Positions 31,277 to 41,100 of a stretch of DNA of 64,000 bases are shown one piece after another (within the stretch, counting starts at the first letter, position 1; every line of letters begins with the position of its first letter). This DNA is from Christensenella sp. UBA7862 (GTDB lineage: Bacteria; Bacillota; Clostridia; Christensenellales; UBA1242). The stretch lies in contig DLSM01000004.1 in the NCBI GenBank assembly GCA_002500135.1, forward strand, positions 230 to 64,229. Direction: 5' to 3'. The notes under the pieces were generated by a model. The model did no database searches. It was not told the DNA's origin and was given only the letters and a program-made list of their open reading frames with translations. A program made the translations under genes and the position numbers.

Positions 31277-32803
31277 TTATTCTCCCTTATTGTTGCTCTT
31301 TATCATTTGAGCAGTCTTTCTTGGCTTTTGTGCAACTCTCGCAATTTTTGCGTCTTTAGTCTTTGCAGCAACTGTCTTTTTGGCTGCCACAGTTTTGCCA
31401 CTTTTCACGCTCGCCTTAACGGTCTTTTCTGTTTTCTTCGCTGGTTTTGCGGCGGTCTTTTTAGTTGTTACTTTCTTTTCTGTCTTTTTTGTATCTTTCT
31501 TTACAGCCACTTTCTTTGTTTCAGACTTCTTCTCTACTGATGCCTTTTTTACATCAGATTTATTTTCAGTTGATTTTGTGGCAGTTTTTGAAGTCTTTGT
31601 TTTTGGTACTTCAACTTTAACTTCGTCTTCAACATTTTGAATCGCCTCAATGCCAGGAAGCACTCCCCCTTCAAGCAATTTCAAACTTGCTCCACCGCCA
31701 GTTGAAAGATGATTGATTTCTTTTGAATAACCAGTTTTCACGACTGCTGCAGCACTATCGCCGCCACCAACAAATGTAAATGCCTTTGTTTTTGCAACAT
31801 ATTTTGCAATTTTGTTTGTGCCATGAGCATATTGTTCCTTTTCAAAAACGCCCATTGGTCCATTCCACACAACAGTCCCCGCACGTTTGATATATTTTTT
31901 GAAAAGTCTAATGGTCTTTGGTCCAATGTCAAGTCCCATATAGTTTTCTGGGATTTTGTCCGAAGCGAATTTCTTTGGCTTGCTTGCGCTATCAATGCTT
32001 GTATTGCAAATATTATCTTTTGGAAGAACAATTTTATCCCCCGCTTTTTCAAGTAACGACTTTGCAAGTTCAATTTTGCTTTCGTCAACAAGCGAGCAAC
32101 CAACACTGCCGCCCTTTGCTTTAACAAAAGTATATGCCATGCCCCCGCCAATCAAAATGTAGTCTGCACGTGGAAGCAAATTTTCGATAACTGGAATTTT
32201 GTCTTCAATCTTTGCCCCGCCAAGAACAGCAACCAGTGGTCTATCAGGGTTGGACAAAATTTTGCCAATGACTTTAAGTTCTTTGCCAATTAAAAATCCG
32301 ACTGCACTTGGAAGGAAACTTGCCACACCATAAGTTGAAGCATGTTTTCTGTGCGAAGTGCCAAAGGCGTCAAAAACAAAAATGTCTGCAAGGCTTGCAA
32401 GTTCTTTTGCAAAAGTCTTGTCATTTTCTTCTTCCCTTTTGTCAAATCTCAAATTTTCAAGCACAACAACATCGCCGTTTTCCATTTCGGAAGTAAGTTT
32501 CTTTGCTTCCTTTCCCACTGTGTCATGAGAAAAGGTCACTTTATTTTTAATAAGTTTTCCAAGTTTGTCCGCAACAGGTTCTAAGGAATAATCTAGGTTA
32601 ACTTTTCCGTCAGGTCTTCCAAGGTGCGAGCAAATGATAACTTTTGCCCCATGTTCACAGAGGTAGTTAATCGTCCCCAAACTTTCCATAATTCTTGTGC
32701 AGTCTGTAATTTCGTGTGTTTCTGTGTTGATTGGCACATTAAGGTCCAACCTCAAAAGCACCTTCTTTCCTTCAAGTTCCAAATCTTTAATTGTCTTTTT
32801 CAT
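31277..32803 (-). CDS. pgk: Phosphoglycerate kinase with a ~118-residue Lys/Thr/Ala-rich C-terminal tail
   Basis: Catalyses the ATP-forming step 1,3-bisphosphoglycerate to 3-phosphoglycerate. The core (about 1-390) is complete: RLDLNVPI, SHLGRPDGK, GGAKIEDKIPVIENLL, WNGPMGVFE, FVGGGDSAAAV and LSTGGGASLKLLEG. A normal bacterial enzyme ends near residue 395. Here the frame continues without a break for about 118 residues of KKTEKK, KKTAAKPAKK, SVKSGK and AAKKTVAAK units, resembling a histone-H1-like tail. gap and eno are not in the window. Transcription starts at a promoter with TTCACA/TAAAAT. The tail could bind nucleic acid or acidic surfaces; inference. Confidence 0.96.
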   Translation of the reverse strand: MKKTIKDLELEGKKVLLRLDLNVPINTETHEITDCTRIMESLGTINYLCEHGAKVIICSHLGRPDGKVNLDYSLEPVADKLGKLIKNKVTFSHDTVGKEAKKLTSEMENGDVVVLENLRFDKREEENDKTFAKELASLADIFVFDAFGTSHRKHASTYGVASFLPSAVGFLIGKELKVIGKILSNPDRPLVAVLGGAKIEDKIPVIENLLPRADYILIGGGMAYTFVKAKGGSVGCSLVDESKIELAKSLLEKAGDKIVLPKDNICNTSIDSASKPKKFASDKIPENYMGLDIGPKTIRLFKKYIKRAGTVVWNGPMGVFEKEQYAHGTNKIAKYVAKTKAFTFVGGGDSAAAVVKTGYSKEINHLSTGGGASLKLLEGGVLPGIEAIQNVEDEVKVEVPKTKTSKTATKSTENKSDVKKASVEKKSETKKVAVKKDTKKTEKKVTTKKTAAKPAKKTEKTVKASVKSGKTVAAKKTVAAKTKDAKIARVAQKPRKTAQMIKSNNKGE

Positions 32804-32946
32804 TTAAAATTCCTCTTTTTATCTTTTTTCAAATATTTACCGAAAATTTACGAAAATCATCATTTTATTGCTTAAAAATCATTTTTTCCCGTCTAAAAAG
32901 CATACTTTCTTGCAAATAAACCTCAGAAATTCATTAAAATCACTTT

Positions 32947-32975
32947 ATTTTAGCAATTTTTGAAGCATTTGTGAA
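32947..32975 (-). promoter_or_regulatory. Promoter of the pgk-gpmI-tpiA operon
   Basis: Minus strand TTCACA (32970-32975), 17-base spacer, TAAAAT (32947-32952). The leader to the pgk ATG is about 135 bases. Confidence 0.65.
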
Positions 32976-33031
32976 CAAAATTGAGCATAAAACTGGAAAA
33001 ATAACAAAATTTCCTATCAATTTTTAGATAT

Positions 33032-33949
33032 TTATTCATCAAACAGAATTTTCTCGAGTTCTTCTGCGGTTCTCGAAAGTGCAATTTTCTTTCGTTTTTC
33101 CACCGCACCCATGCCGTCAACATAAGAAAAAGCGTGTCGCTTGAAGTTTTTAACAATATAGTTGTCATCAAAATATTTTCTGATAATTTCAATATGTTCT
33201 CTAGATGAGTCCAGTCCAACAAATGGTGGCTCAATTCCACAACATTTAGAAAAGAGTTCTGGATGTCCAACAGCCCCACGCCCAATCATCACAGCGTCAC
33301 AGCCCGTTTGCTTCATTTTCAAATAGTCGTCATAATTTCGGACATCACCATTTCCAATAACGGGAATTTTAACCGCTCTTTTGACCTTTGCGATGTCTTC
33401 AACATCAATTTTCCCACTGTAACCTTGATAAGTTGTTCTTGGGTGGACAGTTATTGCACTTGCACCCGCTTCTTCACACATTTTAGCAAACTGCACCAAT
33501 ATGTCATCATGTTCGCCAAAGCCCTTTCGAAATTTCACCATAACAGGCTTACCCGAAAACTTGACACAAGTTTCAATAATTTCTCTTGCCAAATCAATAT
33601 TTTTAAGCAATGCACTTCCGTCCCCGTTTTTCCAAATTTTTGGCGCCGGACAACCCATGTTTAAGTCAATGATGTCAAACTTATCCAAAATTCCCATTTT
33701 AAAAACTTCTTCAAACACCCTAGGTTCATGCCCAAAAAGTTGCACAACACTAGGCTTTTCAAGCGGAGAAATTTCTAGCATTTTCTGTGAATTTTTACTG
33801 TTGTAGTATAAGCCCTTAACACTTATCATCTCTGTAGGTGTCAGTCCTGCTCCGAACTTGCGACAGAGTTCCCTAAACGCCACATCACTTACACCCGCCA
33901 TAGGGGCTAAAAAAACATCACTTTTTGTTTCAAATTTTCCTATTTTCAT
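33032..33949 (-). CDS. dusB: tRNA-dihydrouridine synthase
   Basis: FMN-dependent enzyme that reduces uridines in tRNA. The 305-residue protein has LAPMAGVSDVAFR (about residues 15-27), LNMGCPAPKIWKNGDGSAL (catalytic Cys at about 97), MVKFRKGF, TVHPRTTYQGYSG, GNGDV and MIGRGAVGHPELF. Assignment to DusB rather than another Dus is by overall similarity and by Firmicutes context. No binding site precedes the ATG; an extended -10 lies 6 bases away, so the mRNA is probably leaderless. Confidence 0.93.
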   Translation of the reverse strand: MKIGKFETKSDVFLAPMAGVSDVAFRELCRKFGAGLTPTEMISVKGLYYNSKNSQKMLEISPLEKPSVVQLFGHEPRVFEEVFKMGILDKFDIIDLNMGCPAPKIWKNGDGSALLKNIDLAREIIETCVKFSGKPVMVKFRKGFGEHDDILVQFAKMCEEAGASAITVHPRTTYQGYSGKIDVEDIAKVKRAVKIPVIGNGDVRNYDDYLKMKQTGCDAVMIGRGAVGHPELFSKCCGIEPPFVGLDSSREHIEIIRKYFDDNYIVKNFKRHAFSYVDGMGAVEKRKKIALSRTAEELEKILFDE

Positions 33950-33955
33950 ATTGAT

Positions 33956-33964
33956 ATTTTATCA
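33956..33964 (-). promoter_or_regulatory. Extended -10 immediately upstream of dusB (leaderless candidate)
   Basis: Minus strand TGATAAAAT (TAAAAT at 33956-33961), 6 bases before the ATG, the same spacing as at floA. Confidence 0.62.
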
Positions 33965-34317
33965 CATATAACAAAAATCTTAAAACATTTCGCAACACAA
34001 TTTTAGACTTTTTAAACACAATTTTTGATAAAAAAACAACTAAACTTCAGTATAATTTTTCGTCCTATCTTACGCACTATTCCTATTACACCCCACAATC
34101 AAATTTCTGTTAGCAGTTTAAAATTATTTATAGTTCAAAGAAAGCCACAAGACATACAATATTTCACGCTTTTCGCTGATAATGCGACAATTAGCAAATA
34201 TAGCAATTTCATTTTATTTTACAAATATTTCCTATCTTTCGCTTATAATGCGTGTTATAGCAATTATGCCTTTTAACTTCTGCGATACAAATTTTAACAA
34301 TTAAATTGTTTTCGTAG
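33965..34317. other. A/T-rich gene-free region with a duplicated 16-base motif
   Basis: No credible gene. TTTCGCTGATAATGCG (34171-34186) recurs as TTTCGCTTATAATGCG (34237-34252), 66 bases apart, each followed within a few bases by a TAGCAA. On the minus strand the motif reads CGCATTATAAGCG, a near palindrome. Possible operator pair or relic repeat. Confidence 0.4.
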
Positions 34318-35940
34318 TCAAATTGATTTCTTTTTTAGCCTAAAAAGAGTAAAAGCACGCCTTTCATCTTTAGAGAAAGTTTTAAACAACATAATGCAAA
34401 CAAAATAGATTATTGCTCCAATAACAAATGCAACGAGTGAACTTAATCTGTATGACAAAACATGTGTAATTATGAGCAAACTTGCATATATTCCCCCAAT
34501 CATAATAATACTTGAAATTGTAGGAGAAATGAACGTCTGCCACAAACTTGGGCTAAGTAAAGCAAGTTTTTTAATCTGAATAACATTTAACATGCATGGG
34601 ACAAAATAGCAGACAATATTTGAAACAATGGCACCTGAAATATTAAGATAAGGGATATTGATTAAAATTAACTCAAAAATCACTTTAAATAACAATCCAA
34701 TGCTCAAATTTACAACTGGAATATATGTTTTTCCAAACGCTTGCAATATGGCTATAGTCAGTTGCAAAATTGAAAGATATAGGACATTTATGCTTGAAAT
34801 CATAAGCAGTGAACTTGCAACATTAAACTCATAAACGCTTTCAAAAGAATATAAAATTTTTATAATATTTGGCGAAAAGAACACAAAAACAAAGAAACAT
34901 GGGAGCGAGACAATAATAGTTAACTTGAGTGCCATACAAATTTTTTGCGAAACGGACGCCATATCTCCACTTGCAATGGAGTAAGTTATATATGGGACAA
35001 TGGTGGTGCAAAGTGATGATGAAACGGTTGCTGGAAGCCCAACAAGAGTACTTACGACCCCAGAATTCAACCCCAAAAGTGCGGTTGCAAAAAACTTATC
35101 GAACCCCATTGATTTTAGTATATTTACAATCAAAAAGCTGTCAACAACAAGCGAAAGTGGAATGATAAGCAAACTTAACATAAAAGGCACTGCATTTGAA
35201 AACACTTCTCTCATAAGTTTTCCTTGCGACTCAGCTTTGGCTTTAATATCGTTTTTAACCCGTTTTTTACCCTCTTTTTGCTTGTTTTTTGTATATAAAT
35301 CCTTGTTTTTTATCTTAAAAGCGAAATATGACACAGCAAAATATGCACATGTGCCAATTTCTGAAACTAATATACCAACTAATGCCCCGCATGCACCCCA
35401 AAGAACACTTTTCCCCACAAGCAAACTTGCAAGCGAAAATCCAACAGTTAATTTTACAATTTGTTCCACCACTTGCGACACTGCAGACGGAGTCATATTT
35501 TGCAATCCTTGAAAAAAACCTTTAAATGCACTTTGCACAGCAACAGCAATTATCGAAGGTGCAACAATAAAATAACAAACATAAATGTTTGAAAGCCCTT
35601 GAAGGTGAGAAATGAGTTTTGCGAGGACAATCATCACAAGACTTAGCCCAAGCCCCAATGTAAAAAGCAACAAAAGTGACGCTTTGAAATATTTATGTGC
35701 AGCAGAAAAGTTGTCATCTGCCATAGCGGAAGAAACTTTTTTAGATATTGAAATAGTAAAACAAGAAGAAACAAAAGTTAGCAAAAAAGCGTAAACTGGG
35801 AAAATTATATAATAAATTCCCATTCCTTGCGAGCCTAAGATATTTGTAAGTGGAATTTTGTACAAAGCGCCCAAAATTTTGCAAACAATGCCGCTTATTG
35901 TAAGGATGATTGCTCCCGTTATGAAAGATTGTTTTTTCAT
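34318..35940 (-). CDS. SpoVB/MurJ-like polysaccharide flippase (MATE/MOP superfamily)
   Basis: The 540-residue protein has about 14 membrane helices. The N-terminal ITGAIILTISGIVCKILGALYKIPLTNILGSQGMGIY (given as ISGIVCKILGALYKIPL and ILGSQGMGIYYIIFP) is the hallmark of the stage V sporulation protein B / YkvU group, which includes lipid II and peptidoglycan-precursor flippases. A basic cytoplasmic insert (KNKDLYTKNKQKEGKKRVKND) lies at about 215-235. GAGG lies 5 bases before the ATG, 7 bases after the spoVT stop, so the pair is an operon. It may serve spore cortex or general wall synthesis. Confidence 0.88.
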   Translation of the reverse strand: MKKQSFITGAIILTISGIVCKILGALYKIPLTNILGSQGMGIYYIIFPVYAFLLTFVSSCFTISISKKVSSAMADDNFSAAHKYFKASLLLLFTLGLGLSLVMIVLAKLISHLQGLSNIYVCYFIVAPSIIAVAVQSAFKGFFQGLQNMTPSAVSQVVEQIVKLTVGFSLASLLVGKSVLWGACGALVGILVSEIGTCAYFAVSYFAFKIKNKDLYTKNKQKEGKKRVKNDIKAKAESQGKLMREVFSNAVPFMLSLLIIPLSLVVDSFLIVNILKSMGFDKFFATALLGLNSGVVSTLVGLPATVSSSLCTTIVPYITYSIASGDMASVSQKICMALKLTIIVSLPCFFVFVFFSPNIIKILYSFESVYEFNVASSLLMISSINVLYLSILQLTIAILQAFGKTYIPVVNLSIGLLFKVIFELILINIPYLNISGAIVSNIVCYFVPCMLNVIQIKKLALLSPSLWQTFISPTISSIIMIGGIYASLLIITHVLSYRLSSLVAFVIGAIIYFVCIMLFKTFSKDERRAFTLFRLKKKSI

Positions 35941-35947
35941 TTACGCC

Positions 35948-36433
35948 TCACGAACAGATTGATTTCGCAAATATTTTTGACGCAACTTCACACATTTTTT
36001 TAATTTCTTTACTCAGTTCTTCATTTGAAAGCATAAATATGTATCCGCAAACATTCCCGTCACTTTTTATATCTGTAGAAAACCCCTTTGAATAGCCTGC
36101 GAAATTCACTTCATTTATCATTTCTTGCTCAAAAATTTCTTTCAAAACGGCATTATCAATCGTTTTTTTAGATATTCCCTTTGAAACAACAACTTTTTCG
36201 TCATCACAAACTAGAACGGGATTATTTGTCATTTCAAACAGTGTATCGGCAATAATTTGCGCAAAAAACTCCAAGTTCTCAATTTCAGAAAACTTTTTTA
36301 AAACAACATTATTGTCCTTATCTATCGACATTTCAATCGAACTTCCCGGCTTAATTCCAAGCACACGCCTCATTTCCTTTGGAACAACAACACGTCCAAG
36401 TTCATCAACTTTTCTAACCATTCCGCAACTCAT
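35948..36433 (-). CDS. spoVT: SpoVT-type AbrB family transcriptional regulator
   Basis: The 161-residue protein has an N-terminal AbrB swapped-hairpin DNA-binding domain (MVRKVDELGRVVVPKEMRR, then LGIKPGSSIEMSIDKD; residues 5-50) and a C-terminal GAF-like domain with LVCDDEKVVVSKGISKK and DGNVCGYIFML. This two-domain layout and length (178 residues in B. subtilis) identify SpoVT, a forespore regulator of germination and late sporulation genes. Its presence hints that the organism sporulates, or descends from sporulators. AAGGGG precedes the ATG; a downstream in-frame ATG (residue 5) is an alternative start. Confidence 0.9.
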   Translation of the reverse strand: MSCGMVRKVDELGRVVVPKEMRRVLGIKPGSSIEMSIDKDNNVVLKKFSEIENLEFFAQIIADTLFEMTNNPVLVCDDEKVVVSKGISKKTIDNAVLKEIFEQEMINEVNFAGYSKGFSTDIKSDGNVCGYIFMLSNEELSKEIKKMCEVASKIFAKSICS

Positions 36434-36593
36434 AACAAAAACCCCTTTTAAATCTTGTAAGTAGTTTTTGTCTTTGCAAGAAAACTATGCAAACTTTTTG
36501 CCTATTTTGTAAAAAATTGTTATATAAATAAAAAATAACGATTTTTCTATCATTTATATGCAAAATTTGGGTATAATTTTCTATCTCTCCCTA

Positions 36594-36622
36594 TTGAAAA
36601 AAGCTTGAAAATATGCTAAAAT
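36594..36622 (+). promoter_or_regulatory. Promoter of the gene at 36648
   Basis: TTGAAA (36594-36599), 17-base spacer, TAAAAT (36617-36622), followed 18 bases later by AAGGGG and the ATG. Confidence 0.72.
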
Positions 36623-36647
36623 ATAGCGTAAAACAAAAGGGGCTATT

Positions 36648-37148
36648 ATGAAAAACTACAGACAACTTCACAAACTTATTTTTAATTTTCCAGCGGCACG
36701 CAACAAACCTCAAGATTTACAAGTTCTCTATTCTGGGGCGTACTTGCTTGAATCATATTGTCGTCAAAATCAAGATTTAAGCCACAATTATTCACTTTCA
36801 GACACGGGCATAATTTTTGGCGGCTCGGAAACAGAACTTGAAGAAAGATTAAATAATACAGTAGGACTTGATCAAATTTCAAGCTTACTTTCCAACATAT
36901 ATTTTGACCACACTGGCGAATTTTCATTTGAAGATGTTGTTGTATCATCAGCAATTTTACACTTTATGAACAAGTTTGAGTTCCCTGCATTTCTTGACAA
37001 AAAAGAAAAGAAAAATATGTTTTTTTTGGAATTTCCAACGCTAGATTTTGATACAGCATCAGATGTTTTGCGAGCGATAAATTCAAAAACTTATGAACTT
37101 GGACAAAATTCATACTCAAATGAAAACGCTGAAGAACAATCAAGATAA
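36648..37148 (+). CDS. Hypothetical cytoplasmic protein (166 residues)
   Basis: No family recognised. The protein is soluble, without signal or membrane segments, mixed alpha/beta in appearance, and rich in Asn, Phe and Glu (NYRQLHKLIFNFPAARNK at the start; NIYFDHTGEFSFEDVVVSS near the middle; a polar NSYSNENAEEQSR tail). A good promoter, an AAGGGG site and a terminator frame it, so it is very likely expressed. It is divergent from spoVT and convergent with the gene at 37227. Confidence 0.78.
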   Translation: MKNYRQLHKLIFNFPAARNKPQDLQVLYSGAYLLESYCRQNQDLSHNYSLSDTGIIFGGSETELEERLNNTVGLDQISSLLSNIYFDHTGEFSFEDVVVSSAILHFMNKFEFPAFLDKKEKKNMFFLEFPTLDFDTASDVLRAINSKTYELGQNSYSNENAEEQSR

Positions 37149-37175
37149 CCAAACAAGATAACATAAAAAAGCAAC

Positions 37176-37212
37176 AAAAAAACGATAGTGGAATAGCCCA
37201 TTATCGTTTTTT
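37176..37212. terminator. Bidirectional terminator between convergent genes
   Basis: AAAAAACGATA...TATCGTTTTTT with an inner TGG/CCA extension. Confidence 0.85.
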
Positions 37213-37226
37213 GTATAAAAATTTGG

Positions 37227-37955
37227 TTAAATATCGTCAATATTTATGCTTTCAAAGTCCATTTCGTCCTTCTTTCTGCCATTTTCGTCACGCAAAAGTT
37301 CTTCGCCAAAACCTTCTTCTTCCACTTCTGGCATGTCCTCTGGCAGTTGTTTTACAAGATTTTCGATAGCCCCCTCAACGCTTCTGTCCCTAAATCTGTC
37401 AAAGAAAATTCGTATTTTCCTTTCGTTCGTGTCTTCTTCAATGAGTTCTTTTTTTGACATTTCAACTGGGTCAAGACTTAGGTCCGCATACAGAATTTCA
37501 CAGACATATTGGCTCAAAAACCAAAAATAATTTGACAAGTTTAAGTCGTTGTAGCGAATGATTTGCCCCCAACGTGGACTCATCATTATCATATCAATGG
37601 CTGGGCTCATAAACGCCTTCATTTTTTGCGGAGCAAGTTTGCTGCCGTTTTTTGCAGCGATAATGTTCCATTCAAGTGACCTTTTGTAATTGATTGGGAA
37701 AAAATCTGCAAAACCACGTTTATAAATGTACCCCATGTAATCTTGCGATGGGATATGCCCCGAACAAGCGTAGGCGCAAATTTGTTCAATTCTGTTTAAG
37801 ATAACTCGTTTATATTTGTCCTTATTATATCTGACATCTTCGCTAACTTGAGGCACCCACGCTCTGATTCTCAAAAATAACTCCTTTTGGTCATCAAAAC
37901 TCAATTTGTCAAAGGACTCCTTATTATAATAATTTTGATTTTCAAACAAATTCAT
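37227..37955 (-). CDS. Hypothetical protein with a Sel1-like segment
   Basis: A 242-residue, soluble, helical protein that I cannot assign. Residues about 72-105 (DYMGYIYKRGFADFFPINYKR, then SLEWNIIAAKNGSKLA) resemble one Sel1-type repeat; flanking helices do not clearly repeat. The C-terminal 50 residues are strongly acidic (LPEDMPEVEEEGFGEE, ending ESINIDDI). GGAG lies 6 bases before the ATG. Single gene, with a terminator after it. If the Sel1 reading is right, a protein-interaction role is likely. Confidence 0.7.
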   Translation of the reverse strand: MNLFENQNYYNKESFDKLSFDDQKELFLRIRAWVPQVSEDVRYNKDKYKRVILNRIEQICAYACSGHIPSQDYMGYIYKRGFADFFPINYKRSLEWNIIAAKNGSKLAPQKMKAFMSPAIDMIMMSPRWGQIIRYNDLNLSNYFWFLSQYVCEILYADLSLDPVEMSKKELIEEDTNERKIRIFFDRFRDRSVEGAIENLVKQLPEDMPEVEEEGFGEELLRDENGRKKDEMDFESINIDDI

Positions 37956-38108
37956 TTTCTATCTCCTTTGTTTTACAGTTTTTCTAAACTTCTCTTAAAT
38001 TTCAGTTAAATTTTTTTTGTATTTTAGTTAAAATTTTCCTCTTAAACTCAAATTTAAACCATAAAAATCTATATTTTTATGCCAAAATGATTTTTAAAAA
38101 CAGATTTA

Positions 38109-41100
38109 CTATAATGAAAGCAAACCTATTTCAAACTCAAATTTTATGTCTTGCGAATACTCAAGTCCGTCATTGTTATATTCATAAACCAAAGTAAACG
38201 AGGCTGAAACAATGTCTTCGGTGTCCTCTTCTGTCTTAAATCTTGCAACTAAGACGAGTTCGCCAGCCGTGCCGAGGGTTAAATTTTCCAGGTCTTTTAT
38301 GTGTGGATGGTTGTCTTTTGTGTCGCTGTCGGCGTAGTCTGAGAGGTCAAGGGCGGTTATCACCGAGCCATTTTGTGTGTAGATATATGTGCTAGATTTG
38401 AAAATGTTAATTACTTCACCTGATTTATAGTCAAACCCGTCGTTTCCGTCTGGATTTGTTTCAGATTTTCTATTTGTGATGAGTGACAATGAAATGTTTT
38501 TACGAACAATGATTTGCTTTGAAATTGTAAATTCACCTGCCCCGTCAGCAAATGTGAATGTAAATTTAATTGTAACACTTTGGTCGGTTGCTAGGTCGCC
38601 GCTATAGAAGCCAAAGGCAAGGTCTGACGAACTGTTTGTTGTTTTTATGAAATTTTTTATTCCGTCTTCTGCATAGACTGTTTCAAGTGTCACTGAAATG
38701 ATTTTTGAATTTTCTGCAAGAGTTGCGAGTTGACTATTTTCGAGGAATGAAATTCCGTTATTATAAGCAATCCCATTATTTTTACCAGCGGTTATTTCAT
38801 TCGGATTTGCGTCTTCCCCAGCATATTTTACAACCAAGTCTTCGTTTGAAATGCTTGATTTTGCATAGATATTTACTTCAAAATCGTGATAAACTGAACT
38901 ATCCGACTTTAATGCAATTCGCACGACAAACGAAGTTTGAACAACGTCAAGTGAATTTATTGCTTTGAGAGTTATTGTGCCGTCATTGTTCAAAACAAGC
39001 CATTCCGCCGTTTCATCTGACTTCCTTATAAATGATAATGTGTAACTGCCAGCAGCGAATGGGTCATTTTCGGTTAAAATTGCTTTACCACCATAGGTTA
39101 TTTCAAGATAACTATCTTTTGTGAGCCCTACAAACATTGGAGCAAGAAGAGCGTTTTCTGCGGTTTCGCCAAGGGTTATTTCTGTTGTACTCTCCTTTTG
39201 CGAAACGTCAAATGCTCCAAGAATTTCCCTTGAAATTGAGGATAATTCTTCGCCATTGCTTGAAATTTTGATTGTTGAATTTTGGCAAGAGAACGAGAAC
39301 AGAACTTGACTGCTTGCTATGAAATCTGCATTAACTGCAAAGTTGTTGTCAGCCAAAGAGAAGGTCACTTTGTCGTTATTTTCTTTGCTACCCATAACTG
39401 CTTCGAGGGTCAAAAATTGTCTAAAGTCGTCAGACAAAACGTCAATTTGCGAGTTGCCTTCAATTCTCTTGAGCGTAAATAGATAATTTGTATCAGTGTT
39501 TGTTGCTTTTAAAATGTGAATGTTTGAGCCGTTTATTCCAGAAATTTTGGTGGAATTTGCTTCAACAATAAGGTTAAGTCCGGTCAATTTGAAATACAAA
39601 ACTTTTGCTTCAAGACTTGGGTTGACAACCTGTTCAAAGCGTCCCAAACTTTCATTCCATTGCATGATTGAGTTGTCGCTATTTGCATTTTGGCACAAAA
39701 ATGTGAATTTTCCTAGGTAACCTTCCGCCTTATAAGGCAAAGTGGTGAAGTTTATTCCACCTTTGAAACCTTCAAGAGCAGTAAATGAGCATATGCTGTT
39801 TGGCAAATTTCCTTCTTCAAAGGCAAACTTGTAACTATAGCCAGAGATGCTTGCTGGGGTGTTCCCTTCGTAAGCAAAGCCGTAGGTCAAGTTGGAAAGA
39901 TTTCCACCTGTCCATGTCAGTTGCCCAGCGTCATTCACTGTTGCCGTAAGTGAAATTGGATTGTCTTGTGAAGTCCCCATTGAGTCAAGTGACAAAATTG
40001 TTTTTTGTAAGATTTTGTCTTTAATTTCGTATTGAAGTGATTTTGTATTGCCGCTTGCGACTTTGTAATTTGTGGTGACTTCAACTGGCGAGATGTCAAG
40101 GTAAACGCTGATTTCAAATATGCTTTGAATTGGATTGCCGTCAATTTGAATTGTCACGACCTCGCCTATTGTGTAAGAAATTTTATAACCTACAACAACT
40201 CCACCTTCCCTAACTTCTTCCCAGTTGCCAAATGAAATTGTATTCTTGTTTTGGTCTTTAAGCCCGCCGCCAAGGGTGGAACTGTTATATTTTGTTTCGT
40301 CAGCAAGTCCAGAAATCTGCTTAAAATTGACTTTCAATTTGTTATTATTTACAAATGTTGTGAGTTTTGGAAGTTGCTCGCTGGAAGTTGTAACATACAA
40401 GTAACGAGTAACGCTCTTGCCGCTGTCTTTTTCGTTTTCGTCAAATTGAAATTTTGTGAAGTTTACTGGCTGGTCATTTTCGTAAGAGTAACAATCAATA
40501 TACTCGATTGCTTCCACGACCTCAATATCTGTGTTGCAATTTTCACCCAAGAAATAGATATTTTGCCCGTCTTTGTAGCACGCTTGTGAGTAAATTTTGA
40601 ATGTCCCCGAGCCAGTGACTACTGCGTTTGGCGTTTTGAGAATGAGGATATTTTCGCCGTTTAGCGTTGTTTGAGTGTATTCAGAAGAAATTGTTACGCC
40701 ATTAAGCACAATTATTCCGTCTGCTGGAGTGTTGCATTTTACATAGTGGACTATTTCAAAATTTTTTGCGATGCCCACTGGAGTTGCGTTGTTTTCAAAC
40801 TTAATTGAGTATTTGTCTTTGTTAAAACTAAGTTCGGCGCCGCTTTTGGCTGTGAGGCTATATTGGGTTGACTCGACTTTATCTACTTCAGTGATTTTTG
40901 GCACAAGATAGAAATCTTTTTGGATTATTGTCTGCGTTTCGCCGAGTGAGCCGTCTTTGTCGTAAAATGTTACAGTTAGTTTGATTTTATTGCCATTTGA
41001 CACATAATCGAGGTATTTTTGATAGTTATTTACGAGCAAATTGAAGTACCATTCGTCCATTTCAGTGGAGCCAGACATGCAGTTTAAGCCATAATTTACA

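Noticed and set aside
31277..31630. Pgk tail as a frameshift or fusion with a separate gene
   Set aside because: The frame is continuous, there is no internal binding site or start, and the tail has no separate domain; it is a true extension.
34171..34252. CRISPR-like repeat
   Set aside because: Only two copies of 16 bases, no regular series of spacers and no cas gene.
34025..34276. Possible 83-residue plus-strand gene upstream of dusB
   Set aside because: It opens at a TTG with no ribosome binding site, has the composition of random A/T-rich DNA, and includes the duplicated 16-base motif.
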